Shown here: positions 1 to 7,622 of the stretch, piece after piece
Position numbering within the stretch: position 1 is the stretch's first letter
Layout: each line of letters begins with the position of its first letter
From: Planctomycetaceae bacterium
GTDB lineage: Bacteria > Planctomycetota > Planctomycetia > Pirellulales > Pirellulaceae
DNA: 11,927 nt
Reading direction: 5' to 3'
Assembly (NCBI GenBank): GCA_007129635.1
Contig: SKVE01000426.1
Location: 1 to 11,927 of the forward strand
Position numbers and translations under genes: made by a program
The notes under the pieces: model-generated
Database searches by the model: none
The model's input: the letters and a program-made list of their open reading frames with translations, nothing else
Told to the model about the DNA's origin: nothing

Positions 1-1
1 C

Positions 2-1165
2 TCCGGTCCCACGGGCATGATCCTGCCCGGCGAATACGATCACGGCTGCGAATTGGTCCGGGAACTGGCCTACGAGAAATCTTCCTGCGCCGACGCAGGG
101 TACTTGGAACACGTCGTCGCGCAGATCGTGGCCGCCGTGGTCGAAGCCGACCGGCGCCGCGTGTCCGCCCAGTGCACCATCGGCTCCGGCAGTGCCGACG
201 GGATCGCCTTCAATCGCCGTTTCCGGATGCAGAACGGCTGGACGTACACGCATCCGGGCCGCGGGAATCCCGACATCGTCCAGGTTGCCGGCCCCACGGA
301 CCCCGAGGTCGGCGTGATCGGCGCGTGGGATGCCGACGGCAATTTGCTGGGCTGCATCGTCAACTTTGCGTGCCACGCGACGACCAGCCCCGGAGGCATC
401 TCGGCCAACTGGATCTATTACCTGGAACAGACGATCCGCGGCGCGATGGGCGACGACGTGGTCGTGGTATATCTACCTGGCTGCGCCGGCGACGTCACCC
501 AGGTGGACAACCTCAGCCCGTATGCCGCAGGAACCGGAAAACACTATGCTCGACTGGTGGGCGGCAGCGTTGGTGCCGAAGCGTTGAAGGTGCTGTTTCG
601 AGCCCACCCGGGACAGCTCGCTCCGTTGAACTTCAAGACCACCACGCTGACCTTCGACCGCCGTGTGCCGCAGCCCGAACGCGTCCAGAAGTCATTGAAA
701 CTGGTCGAGCAGCAGCCGCAGGAGGTGGGCGCCACCCAATGGACGTTCGCCAAGGAGATCGTGCTGCTGGACGCCCTGTTGCAAAAAGAACCGACGAAGG
801 ACGTCGAGGTGCAGGTGATTCAAGTCGGGCCGGCGGTCTTCGTCACCAACCCGGCCGAGTTCTTCTGCCAATCGGGGCTGGACATCAAGGCCGGCAGCCC
901 GTTTCCCTTCACCTTTCCCGTCATGCTGGCCAATGGCTGCGTGGGCTACGTTCCCACGGAAGAAGCGTTAGGTCCGGGCGGAGGCGGGTACGAGACGCGG
1001 CTGACCGCCTACAGCAACCTGGAGCCGTCGGCCGCCACACACATCGTCCAGGCGGGCATCGCGCTGAGCAAGCAGCTCGAGCCGGGCGCCGTGCCGGAAC
1101 CGCCAGCCGCCCCGCCTTTCCAAGCGCCCTGGTCGTACGGTAATGTGCCCCCCGAGGTGGATTAG
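2..1165 (+). CDS. Neutral/alkaline ceramidase-like amidase, 5' end cut off by window edge
   Basis: The reading frame is open to the left edge and ends at TAG 1163-1165. The first ATG, at 17, is internal rather than the real start, because the family begins well upstream. Residue numbers count from that Met. The text matches the neutral (non-lysosomal) ceramidase N-terminal domain: FNRRFRM (65-71), NPDIVQVAGPTDPEVGV (84-100), then NFACHAT (116-122), whose His is the expected zinc ligand, and YLPGCAGDV (152-160). The late motifs LANGCVGYVPT and GGYETRL (304-328) are also typical. The SGPTG at the left edge should directly follow the family's zinc-site histidines, which are missing here. Family members hydrolyse N-acyl amide bonds of ceramide, but many bacterial paralogues are uncharacterised, so the substrate is unknown. 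The usual C-terminal immunoglobulin-like domain is absent; the protein ends in a short Pro-rich tail. Export cannot be judged without the start. Confidence 0.85.
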   Translation, partial: SGPTGMILPGEYDHGCELVRELAYEKSSCADAGYLEHVVAQIVAAVVEADRRRVSAQCTIGSGSADGIAFNRRFRMQNGWTYTHPGRGNPDIVQVAGPTDPEVGVIGAWDADGNLLGCIVNFACHATTSPGGISANWIYYLEQTIRGAMGDDVVVVYLPGCAGDVTQVDNLSPYAAGTGKHYARLVGGSVGAEALKVLFRAHPGQLAPLNFKTTTLTFDRRVPQPERVQKSLKLVEQQPQEVGATQWTFAKEIVLLDALLQKEPTKDVEVQVIQVGPAVFVTNPAEFFCQSGLDIKAGSPFPFTFPVMLANGCVGYVPTEEALGPGGGGYETRLTAYSNLEPSAATHIVQAGIALSKQLEPGAVPEPPAAPPFQAPWSYGNVPPEVD

Positions 1166-1213
1166 CACCGTTCGAGAAATAACTGTCCAATGTCCCTCGC
1201 CCCTCGTGGACTT

Positions 1214-1311
1214 GGGGTCGGGTGTTCAAATTTCAAAATTGGCCGGTCCAGTACCCCTGCCTTTGGTTTGCCGTTTCCCCTGCCAATTTTGAAATTTGAA
1301 CACCCGACCCC
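1214..1311. repeat. Perfect 30-bp inverted repeat, REP/REPIN- or MITE-like
   Basis: Arms 1214-1243 and 1282-1311 are exact reverse complements and flank a 38-bp spacer. The outer part of each arm is G/C-rich (GGGGTCGGGTG) and the inner part A/T-rich (TTCAAATTTCAAAATTGG), which stands out in this high-GC sequence. Pairing stops at both ends (1213/1312 and 1244/1281 do not match). The element sits between two same-strand genes. In RNA it would form a long hairpin and could end transcription or protect an mRNA end, but there is no T-run after it. Dispersed repeats of this general form are often moved by RAYT-type tyrosine transposases; no transposase is in the window. Confidence 0.85.
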
Positions 1312-1348
1312 TGAGTAGGAAACTCACGTATCCCATGAAAAAATCCCC

Positions 1349-1353
1349 GGAGG
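1349..1353 (+). promoter_or_regulatory. Ribosome binding site fixing the start at 1360
   Basis: GGAGG lies six bases before ATG 1360. It supports this start, which also places the twin-arginine motif at the extreme N-terminus. Confidence 0.8.
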
Positions 1354-1359
1354 ACCAGC

Positions 1360-2601
1360 ATGAACCGACGCCGATTTCTTCAGGCCGGAGTGGCCATGAC
1401 GTTGACTTCCAGGCAGCTTGGCGCTGCGCCGCCCGCGGTGCCGGCCATGGCGATTTCCTCGCGTTTCAAGCGGCGGAGGGCGCCTGAAACCGGGCGACTG
1501 GCCGTGCAACTGACCTGGGGCGATTCCCAGTGCTACCCACTGTACTATTACGTGCCCAGCATCACGGCCGACAACCGGTACCTGGTGTATCACAAGTCGG
1601 CGAGCGGCCAGTTGCAACTGCATCGGTTGGACCTGACCACGGCCGAATCGGTGCAACTGACCCACGCCTCTTGCGAGGACACCCAGTGGCGGCCCTGGTG
1701 CGTCGATTCGGGACGCGGGGTGCTGGACCATCGCAGCTCGCTGAACGTCCCCCGCAATTTGGCCGTGTATTTCGATGGGCACCAGGTGCGGGCGGTGAAC
1801 GTGGCCACGCTGCGCGACGAGCCGCTGTTCGAGATCCCCGCCGACCGCGACGCCTATGGGCGGACCGCTTGTACGCCCGACGGCCAGTGGCTGGTGTACA
1901 TCCACGTTCCCCAAGGATCGATCTGGGGCGAACCGTGTGAAGGGGCCGTGGTGGCCGCGTACCACTTCGATACCCGACGCCACCAGATCCTGTGCCGCAT
2001 CGATAGCGCCGTGTTCCACGTTACCGACTACGACAACAGCCACTTCGTCGTCACGCATCCGGCTGACACGCCCGGGATGATGCTGACCGACTTCACCAGC
2101 GGAAGTGCCCGGATGCTCCGGCAAGGCGTCATTCACTGCCCCACCACCGCACGCGGCATCGCCTACGAAGTGCCCGACGAGCGCCGGTTGGGATTATTCG
2201 ATCCGCTGACAAACCGCTGGTTCGAGTTCCTGATGCCCGAGCATTTCCAGTACATCCACACCGGTTGCGATCCGGCAGGCCGACTGTTCTTCTACGAAAA
2301 CTCGACCAATTGGGACGAGTTCGACGAGCACGACATGCATGCGCTGGTGCGACTGGACCGCAAGCGGGGCCATCACACGTGGAAGCGGCTGACCGGCACC
2401 TGGCCCACCTACGTCGGCGGCCAGAAAGCCCATTTCCATCCGCGGCTGACCCCCGACCGCAGGTGGATTCTATTCACCGGCGGCGACGCGGAAAGCGAAA
2501 CCTGCCATCTGTTCCTGCTCGATGCCTCCGACCTGGCCGACAGCCAAGGCATCGGGCCGCATCTGCTGAGCCCCACCGGGGAAAACGCTCTTGTTCCGTA
2601 A
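1360..2601 (+). CDS. Tat-exported oligogalacturonate lyase-like beta-propeller protein
   Basis: A 413-residue protein. The N-terminus MNRRRFLQAG has a twin-arginine motif followed by a short hydrophobic stretch and Ala-rich region (about 1-31), so folded export to the periplasm is likely. The rest reads as a TolB/WD40-type propeller, with blades at about 65-100, 165-215, 295-330 and 360-390 (for example TPDGQWLVYIH, DPAGRLFFYE, TPDRRWILFTGGD). Q355, H358 and H360 in GGQKAHFHPRL reproduce the Q-x-x-H-x-H metal ligands of characterised oligogalacturonate lyases (PL22), and H300 in YIHTGCDPAG is a good candidate for the remaining His ligand. Such enzymes cleave short unsaturated galacturonides by beta-elimination. 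Known PL22 enzymes are largely cytoplasmic, so a Tat signal is unusual. The next gene is also a carbohydrate-active protein. Substrate and activity are inferred; a non-catalytic propeller remains possible. Confidence 0.7.
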   Translation: MNRRRFLQAGVAMTLTSRQLGAAPPAVPAMAISSRFKRRRAPETGRLAVQLTWGDSQCYPLYYYVPSITADNRYLVYHKSASGQLQLHRLDLTTAESVQLTHASCEDTQWRPWCVDSGRGVLDHRSSLNVPRNLAVYFDGHQVRAVNVATLRDEPLFEIPADRDAYGRTACTPDGQWLVYIHVPQGSIWGEPCEGAVVAAYHFDTRRHQILCRIDSAVFHVTDYDNSHFVVTHPADTPGMMLTDFTSGSARMLRQGVIHCPTTARGIAYEVPDERRLGLFDPLTNRWFEFLMPEHFQYIHTGCDPAGRLFFYENSTNWDEFDEHDMHALVRLDRKRGHHTWKRLTGTWPTYVGGQKAHFHPRLTPDRRWILFTGGDAESETCHLFLLDASDLADSQGIGPHLLSPTGENALVP

Positions 2602-2615
2602 TTCGGTTAGCACGA

Positions 2616-2651
2616 CAACTGCCGCGGGGCGGGCGCGGCATCAGGCAGTTG
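2616..2651 (+). terminator. Possible stem-loop after the lyase-like gene
   Basis: CAACTGCC (2616-2623) pairs perfectly with GGCAGTTG (2644-2651) around a 20-base G/C-rich loop, 15 bases after the stop at 2601. There is no T-run, so a classical intrinsic terminator is not shown; it could equally be an mRNA-end hairpin or chance. Confidence 0.25.
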
Positions 2652-2665
2652 GGCGGGCGCGGCAT
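2627..2665. repeat. 15-bp direct repeat, two copies 24 bp apart
   Basis: GGGCGGGCGCGGCAT occurs at 2627-2641 and 2651-2665. The first copy lies mostly inside the loop of the neighbouring stem-loop, and the second starts on its last base. Low-complexity G/C content makes chance or slippage duplication plausible. Confidence 0.6.
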
Positions 2666-2844
2666 GGAACTCTGCTTGCCGCTGCTCCCCTTGCTGACGG
2701 CCCTGCCCTGGCTCGGAATTCAAGCACACCACCCGGCGTCCTCGCAGGATCTGACGCTGCCGCCCGTCCCACTGCGGCAGCCATCAAACTGATCAGGCAC
2801 CGTCCCAAAGTACCACGCCTTGGCGTCCAGGATTGCATGGAACC

Positions 2845-2862
2845 CCGGCAAATTCATGCCGG
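2845..2862. repeat. 6-bp hairpin upstream of the large gene
   Basis: CCGGCA (2845-2850) and TGCCGG (2857-2862) can pair around a six-base AT-rich loop. It lies about 70 bases before the start of the large gene. It could be an operator or leader structure, but nothing else supports this. Confidence 0.25.
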
Positions 2863-2933
2863 ATGATAAGAACGATACGTTCCCGCGTCTTGTTTTCGCG
2901 TAGCCTTTGGAGTAGCATGTTTTTTCAAGAGTC

Positions 2934-5900
2934 ATGCGTTACCTTCACGAAAGACATGCATCGATGTCTTACCGAATCCCACCACCCTGCGTCTTTTTTT
3001 CCGCGATGATTGCACTCGCGCTCCTCCCGTCGGTCCTTGCCGCCGCCACGGAGATCCACATTTCACCTGGCGGTGACGATGCCAACCCAGGCACGCTTGC
3101 CGAGCCGGTAGCCACGCCGCAGCAGGCGCAGACGTTGGTCCGCGACCTGATCACGGCGGGCTTGAGCGATGCGGTCGACGTGATCTTCGCCGACGGGACT
3201 TATCACCTTAACGCGCCGTTGGAACTGCGGCCCGAGGATTCCGGTACGGCAGCCTTTCCGATCACCTGGAAGGCGGCGGACGGCGCCAGGGTGATCCTGA
3301 GCGGCGGCAAGCCGATCACCGGAACTTGGACCGATGCCGGCGACGGCACTTGGCACATCGAGCTGAGCGGGATCGGCCTCGGCCCGACTGACTGGAATTT
3401 CCGCCAGTTGTTCGTCAACGGCAGTCGGGCGACGCGAGCTCGCTTCCCGAACGCCAGCCAGGCGAACCCCTTCCTCTACGCAACCGGCGGCGGCATGGAT
3501 CACGTGATGATCGACCCCGCGCTTGTCCGATCGAGCTGGGCTGCTGCGGCCGACGCGCAGATCAACATCGTACCGCGATCGCGGTTCTTCAACCAGTGGA
3601 ACACCGTCACGGTGGTCAATACCACCACCGGCCGCATCGACATCGCGGACAGCGAGCGCCACCGCACGATTGACAGCGGGAGCTGGTTCTGGATCGAGGG
3701 CGTACGAGAGGAACTCGACGAACCGGGCGAGTGGTTTCTCGATATCGCGACCGGACGGTTGCACTACATGCCGGAGCCGGGCGTGGACCCAAACACGCTC
3801 GACTTCGTGGCGCCAACGCTGAACCGGATCGTCAACGCGCAGGGCGATGTGACAGTGGGCACACATGTCCAGCATGTGCACTTCGAGGGTCTCGAATTCC
3901 GCTACACCACCTATACGCTCGGTCACATCGAGGCGCGGGTCCATACCGACGCGGTGATCATGTTCGAAAACACCAATGACAGTTCGGTGAAGAACTGTCG
4001 TTTCGAGAACATCGGCGGTTACGCGTTGTGGATGCACCTGGACAGCCGGCGCAACGTGTTCGATCGCAACACGGTGAAACACTCTGGTGGCGGCGGGGTT
4101 CTGCTCACCGGCGCGCGGCTCGGCTACATGGACGACACCAAAGTTTACACGCCGGGTGAAGAGGCCGCGAAGGTGGCGCCGATCCTGAACGAGATCACTC
4201 GCAACACCGTCCAGCACTGCGGCAAGATCCGCTACTACGGCGGCGGGGTGCATCTCGACTCCCGGCCGTTCCGCATGTCGATGGAGCCCGGCAATTATAT
4301 CGCCCACAACTATTTCAACGACCTCTCGCGCAACGGCGTCTTCGCCTTCCGCAACCAGGGCGGCAACGTGGTGGAATACAACCATATCCACGACGCGATG
4401 CAGACGACCATCGACGGCGGCTGCGTCCACTTCGCCACAATGAACCACCTGAACGCCCCGAACTTCATCCTCAACAACTGGCTCTACGACATCTGGGGCT
4501 ACGAGCAGAACCCCAGCGGCATTCCGAACCGCAGGCTGGGCAACGGCGTCTTCCTGGATTGGAACACCAGCAACACCACCGTGAAGGATAACTGGATTTA
4601 CAATTCGGTGGGCGGGGCGGTGAAGGTGATCTGGAACAACTGGAACGTGGTGAACACCGGTAACCAGTCATCGAGCACCCCGATCACGCCGCCCTTCGCC
4701 GATCAAGTCGGGCCGGACGGCACCGCCACCCACGGCATCGAACTCGCCAACAACAGGCTGACCGGCAGCGTGATCCACTACACGGACCGCGACCATTTCT
4801 CGACCACCGGCACTTGGACGCCGGAGTCGGCCATCGGCATGTGGGGTCTGTTCGAGTTCAACTTTATGGTGGGCACATCCACAGCGCCTTCGGAAGCGAC
4901 CTACACGCTGCCGATCCCCGAGGATGGTACGTATCAGATCTCGCTGCTCTACAAGCCCGGCAAGGATCGGGCCTCGAACGTACCGATCGCCATCGCACAC
5001 GCCGACGGCACCGCCGAAGTGACCTGGAACATGCGTCAAGGGTCGAACCACGGCTTTGCCGTGGAAGTCGGCACCTACCGTTTCCATGCGGCCGATACCA
5101 ATTCCGTGACGATTTCCACCGCAGGAACCAACGGCAAGGTGATCGCGGACGGGGTGGCCTTCGTAAAGGTGATGCCTGGTGCTGGGAACCCGCTGACCAC
5201 AGCTTCGGGACAGGAACCATTTTTGCCGCTTTTGCCGGTCGAGTCCGGGGACGCACCCTGGTCGGCTCATGTGGTGCCGCGTTCGGGCCCCCAGCGCGAT
5301 GGCCAGCCGACGATGGCTTTGCGCTGGCGAGTGGATCAGCAACCTGGCCCCGATTCGCCCGATCTGCTGCTGGGCTGGCAGGATGTCCAGGCGGTCCGTT
5401 TCTGGCTGTACGTCGACGCGCCGCGCGACCAGGCGTGCAATGTGCTGCTGACCGGCCAGCGTGGCTACTTCATGACGTCGGTGCCGCTGGATTTTTCCGG
5501 TTGGCGGCAGATGACGATCCCGATCCAGCAGTTCCGGATGGTTCGCGAGGGTACGCTGGAAGAGATGCGGCGTCTGAGTTTTCGCATGCATGGATATGGC
5601 CAATCCCCGCTGGATGAAGACACCATCTGGTGGATCGACCAGATCGAGGTGCAGCCCAAGCCGGGTGCCAAGCTGCGGATGACCACCAGCTTGGAATCCA
5701 ATCGGAAAGCCTGGCAGGAACTGGCCGACGCAGGCAACCCGTTCTTCACTCTGTTGACCCGCCGCTTCGATACGGAACTGGCTCCGTTTCAACCTCCCGA
5801 GACGGTCCCCAACGCCTGGCAGTTCCGGACGATCGCCGAGCGGCTGGTGCCGGTGGCTTATGCGGCCGCAGAGGGCGAGCCTCCATTGGCAGGCCGGGAG

Positions 5901-7604
5901 GATCTGGTGAACCATGCGGTCGAAACTGTCGACTGGCTGCTCGATCAGTGTTCCACGGAAGGCTGGTGGTGGCGGCGTGGCCCGGTCACCGGCGATCCGA
6001 ACGTGAACCGTTTCACGCTGGGGCCTTTGCTGGACGCCGTCCGGTTCCTGCGAAAGCTGCCTGCGGGCCAAGCGGCGTGGCCCCGGTGGCGCGAGACGTT
6101 GGAGCGGGCTATCGAGTTGCAGCGCCGGGCCTATCGTGGACAGGAAGATTGGGACTGGGGAGGCCGGCCCGCCGGGCAGTACGCGAATCAGGATCTGTAC
6201 TACGCGCTGATCATGGCCCTGTCGGCCGAGGTGTTTGAACGCCCGGATGATCGGCGGCTGGCCGAAGACATGATGCAGCAAGTTGCCGCGAATCTGCTGC
6301 CCGACGGAGGCATCCGCTACATCGGTCTGACCAATGAATCGCCGGTCTACCATGCGTTGAACCTGGTGCTGATCGGACGCTACTTGACGCTGACCGGCGA
6401 TGAAACAGCACGCCAGTTGCTCCGCGGAACGGCCAATTACTGGCCGCTGGTTTTGACCGCTGAAGGCCAGCCGGAATCATGGAGCGACGTATGGTGGAAG
6501 CAGACCTGGGGATACGTCCGGCCCGAGGCGTTGGTCGTCTCGGCCGGCGGCACGGGCGATCCGCGGCATCAATGGCTGCTGTGGCGGGTACTGGAACGCA
6601 CCGCACCGGCAGACGGTAACTGGTTTGCGCTCTGCTGCGCCCCGTATTGGACCGGCACAGACCCCGGCGACCCGCTGCCGGACCGATTCTTAGTCCCCGA
6701 TGGCAACATGCGCGGGCTCCGCGGCCGCCAGGGCTCATGGTATTTCGGCGTCGGCCAGGGCCGCGGATTGCGCAACACGTTCGTCGGAGGCCTGATCACC
6801 CATCCCAGCACAACGCGTCCTTTGCAAGCTGCGTTCCGCGGCGCTCAGATCGATGTGCTGCCGCAGGAGATCCCTTGGCGAGGCTATGGACAGTGGCTGT
6901 CGGAGCTGGACGATACGGCGGGATTAGCCTTGCGTCCCGATTCCCGCGCTGCGATCGGGGTGCGATACACGCTGCAGCCCGGCCGCATCAACGGCTGGCC
7001 ACCTCCGGAAACCCCGGCTTCCCCTTGGCAGGTAACCCAAATCTGGCGAGCGGACGGCCGCGGGCACGTGGGCGTTGTCGTTCTCGAAGCGACGGCCGAT
7101 GCCCCCGGCGCGACCGTGGCGGGCCGCATCGCCTTGGGACCACAGATGCCGGAGTTGGTGGAGCCCGATCGATGGCAGAGCGGCCCGATCGGTGTTCGGC
7201 GGTATCACGGTTTCGGCACCGCCCGGACCGGCCCGACGCCTCATTACAACACCCGTCCGGAAAACGCCTGGCATGGCGTCATTTTCGAACAGACGCTGGA
7301 CGGCGGTGCACGTCGCGGCGACCGGTTCGTCTACGCCGTATGGGTTGGCCCGCATGACGCGGCAGCTCCCCAGAGCGTCGAACTGCTCCCGGATGACATG
7401 GGCTGGATAGCGGTTTCCGCCGAGGGGCGTCAGGAAGCCGTCGTTTTCAACGCCACGGAAGATCCCCGTACCATCACGCTGCCCTGGTCCGAGAAGTCCC
7501 CGCAAGCCTGGACCGGCTCGAACGGGGCGAGCCTGACCATCGCCCACGAAAACGGGTACTGCCGTATCACGCTGGCCCCCGGCCAATGTGCGATCGTCGA
7601 ATGA
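2934..7604 (+). CDS. Giant secreted hybrid: GH141-like beta-helix + golvesin-like domain + chondroitinase-like lyase
   Basis: A 1556-residue exported protein. The signal-peptide core FFSAMIALALLPSVLAAA is at 21-38. ATG 2934 and ATG 2964 both lack a good ribosome site, so the start is uncertain. Residues 40-610 match the GH141 type of right-handed parallel beta-helix (ISPGGDDANPGT, LRPEDSGT, FRQLFVNGSRATRARFPN). D494 (DGGC) and D542 (FLDWN) are candidate catalytic acids. Residues 620-746 form a golvesin-type domain (FSTTGTWTP, GTYQISLLYK, VIADGVAFVKV). Residues 770-906 resemble the N-terminal beta-sandwich of chondroitinase ABC-type lyases (VRFWLYVDAP, LDFSGWRQMTIP, WWIDQIEV). Residues 920-1240 look like an alpha/alpha toroid, with N1134, Y1139 and H1140 as candidate active-site residues; 1245-1556 are beta-rich, like the C-terminal sandwiches of such lyases. 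The likely role is extracellular polysaccharide breakdown. Leucine codon use changes near residue 748, suggesting a fusion. GH141 is fairly supported; the lyase family is uncertain. Confidence 0.75.
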   Translation: MRYLHERHASMSYRIPPPCVFFSAMIALALLPSVLAAATEIHISPGGDDANPGTLAEPVATPQQAQTLVRDLITAGLSDAVDVIFADGTYHLNAPLELRPEDSGTAAFPITWKAADGARVILSGGKPITGTWTDAGDGTWHIELSGIGLGPTDWNFRQLFVNGSRATRARFPNASQANPFLYATGGGMDHVMIDPALVRSSWAAAADAQINIVPRSRFFNQWNTVTVVNTTTGRIDIADSERHRTIDSGSWFWIEGVREELDEPGEWFLDIATGRLHYMPEPGVDPNTLDFVAPTLNRIVNAQGDVTVGTHVQHVHFEGLEFRYTTYTLGHIEARVHTDAVIMFENTNDSSVKNCRFENIGGYALWMHLDSRRNVFDRNTVKHSGGGGVLLTGARLGYMDDTKVYTPGEEAAKVAPILNEITRNTVQHCGKIRYYGGGVHLDSRPFRMSMEPGNYIAHNYFNDLSRNGVFAFRNQGGNVVEYNHIHDAMQTTIDGGCVHFATMNHLNAPNFILNNWLYDIWGYEQNPSGIPNRRLGNGVFLDWNTSNTTVKDNWIYNSVGGAVKVIWNNWNVVNTGNQSSSTPITPPFADQVGPDGTATHGIELANNRLTGSVIHYTDRDHFSTTGTWTPESAIGMWGLFEFNFMVGTSTAPSEATYTLPIPEDGTYQISLLYKPGKDRASNVPIAIAHADGTAEVTWNMRQGSNHGFAVEVGTYRFHAADTNSVTISTAGTNGKVIADGVAFVKVMPGAGNPLTTASGQEPFLPLLPVESGDAPWSAHVVPRSGPQRDGQPTMALRWRVDQQPGPDSPDLLLGWQDVQAVRFWLYVDAPRDQACNVLLTGQRGYFMTSVPLDFSGWRQMTIPIQQFRMVREGTLEEMRRLSFRMHGYGQSPLDEDTIWWIDQIEVQPKPGAKLRMTTSLESNRKAWQELADAGNPFFTLLTRRFDTELAPFQPPETVPNAWQFRTIAERLVPVAYAAAEGEPPLAGREDLVNHAVETVDWLLDQCSTEGWWWRRGPVTGDPNVNRFTLGPLLDAVRFLRKLPAGQAAWPRWRETLERAIELQRRAYRGQEDWDWGGRPAGQYANQDLYYALIMALSAEVFERPDDRRLAEDMMQQVAANLLPDGGIRYIGLTNESPVYHALNLVLIGRYLTLTGDETARQLLRGTANYWPLVLTAEGQPESWSDVWWKQTWGYVRPEALVVSAGGTGDPRHQWLLWRVLERTAPADGNWFALCCAPYWTGTDPGDPLPDRFLVPDGNMRGLRGRQGSWYFGVGQGRGLRNTFVGGLITHPSTTRPLQAAFRGAQIDVLPQEIPWRGYGQWLSELDDTAGLALRPDSRAAIGVRYTLQPGRINGWPPPETPASPWQVTQIWRADGRGHVGVVVLEATADAPGATVAGRIALGPQMPELVEPDRWQSGPIGVRRYHGFGTARTGPTPHYNTRPENAWHGVIFEQTLDGGARRGDRFVYAVWVGPHDAAAPQSVELLPDDMGWIAVSAEGRQEAVVFNATEDPRTITLPWSEKSPQAWTGSNGASLTIAHENGYCRITLAPGQCAIVE

Positions 7605-7622
7605 GTTTGCGGTGCTGCATCG

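Larger units (their letters stand above)
2602..2933. other. 332-bp gap with short repeats and a possible gene remnant
   Basis: No convincing intact gene is present. The stretch holds an 8-bp inverted repeat (2616-2651), a 15-bp direct repeat (2627-2641 / 2651-2665) and a 6-bp hairpin (2845-2862). A 42-codon plus-strand frame at 2664-2792 starts with a hydrophobic Leu-rich segment (MELCLPLLPLLTALPWLG) that resembles a signal-peptide core, then stops. It lacks a good ribosome site and a positively charged start. A minus-strand frame (2857 down to 2720) reads MNLPGFHAILDAKAWYF at its start, which I do not recognise. No confident promoter was found. Confidence 0.5.

Noticed and set aside
172..1143. 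323-codon plus-strand frame overlapping the ceramidase-like gene
   Set aside because: Arg-rich composition with no motifs; the overlapping frame has clear ceramidase-family sequence.
1214..1311. CRISPR-like repeat pair
   Set aside because: Only two arms, inverted rather than direct, and no series of spacers.
1312..1326. TGAGT/ACTCA mini-hairpin next to the inverted repeat
   Set aside because: Five base pairs with a five-base loop is too weak to call in its own right.
1296..1487. 63-codon plus-strand frame starting inside the right arm of the inverted repeat
   Set aside because: It overlaps the Tat-signal gene in another frame and lacks motifs; the strong GGAGG serves ATG 1360.
2720..2935. 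71-codon minus-strand frame in the 332-bp gap
   Set aside because: The internal Met segment MNLPGFHAILDAKAWYF looks less shadow-like than most, but there is no ribosome site and I cannot match it to a family.
3063..4448. 461-codon minus-strand frame inside the beta-helix half
   Set aside because: His/Val-rich shadow of the plus-strand helix. No start signal or motifs.
4668..6353. 561-codon minus-strand frame inside the hybrid gene
   Set aside because: Antisense shadow without domain signal; the plus strand has continuous family motifs across the same bases.
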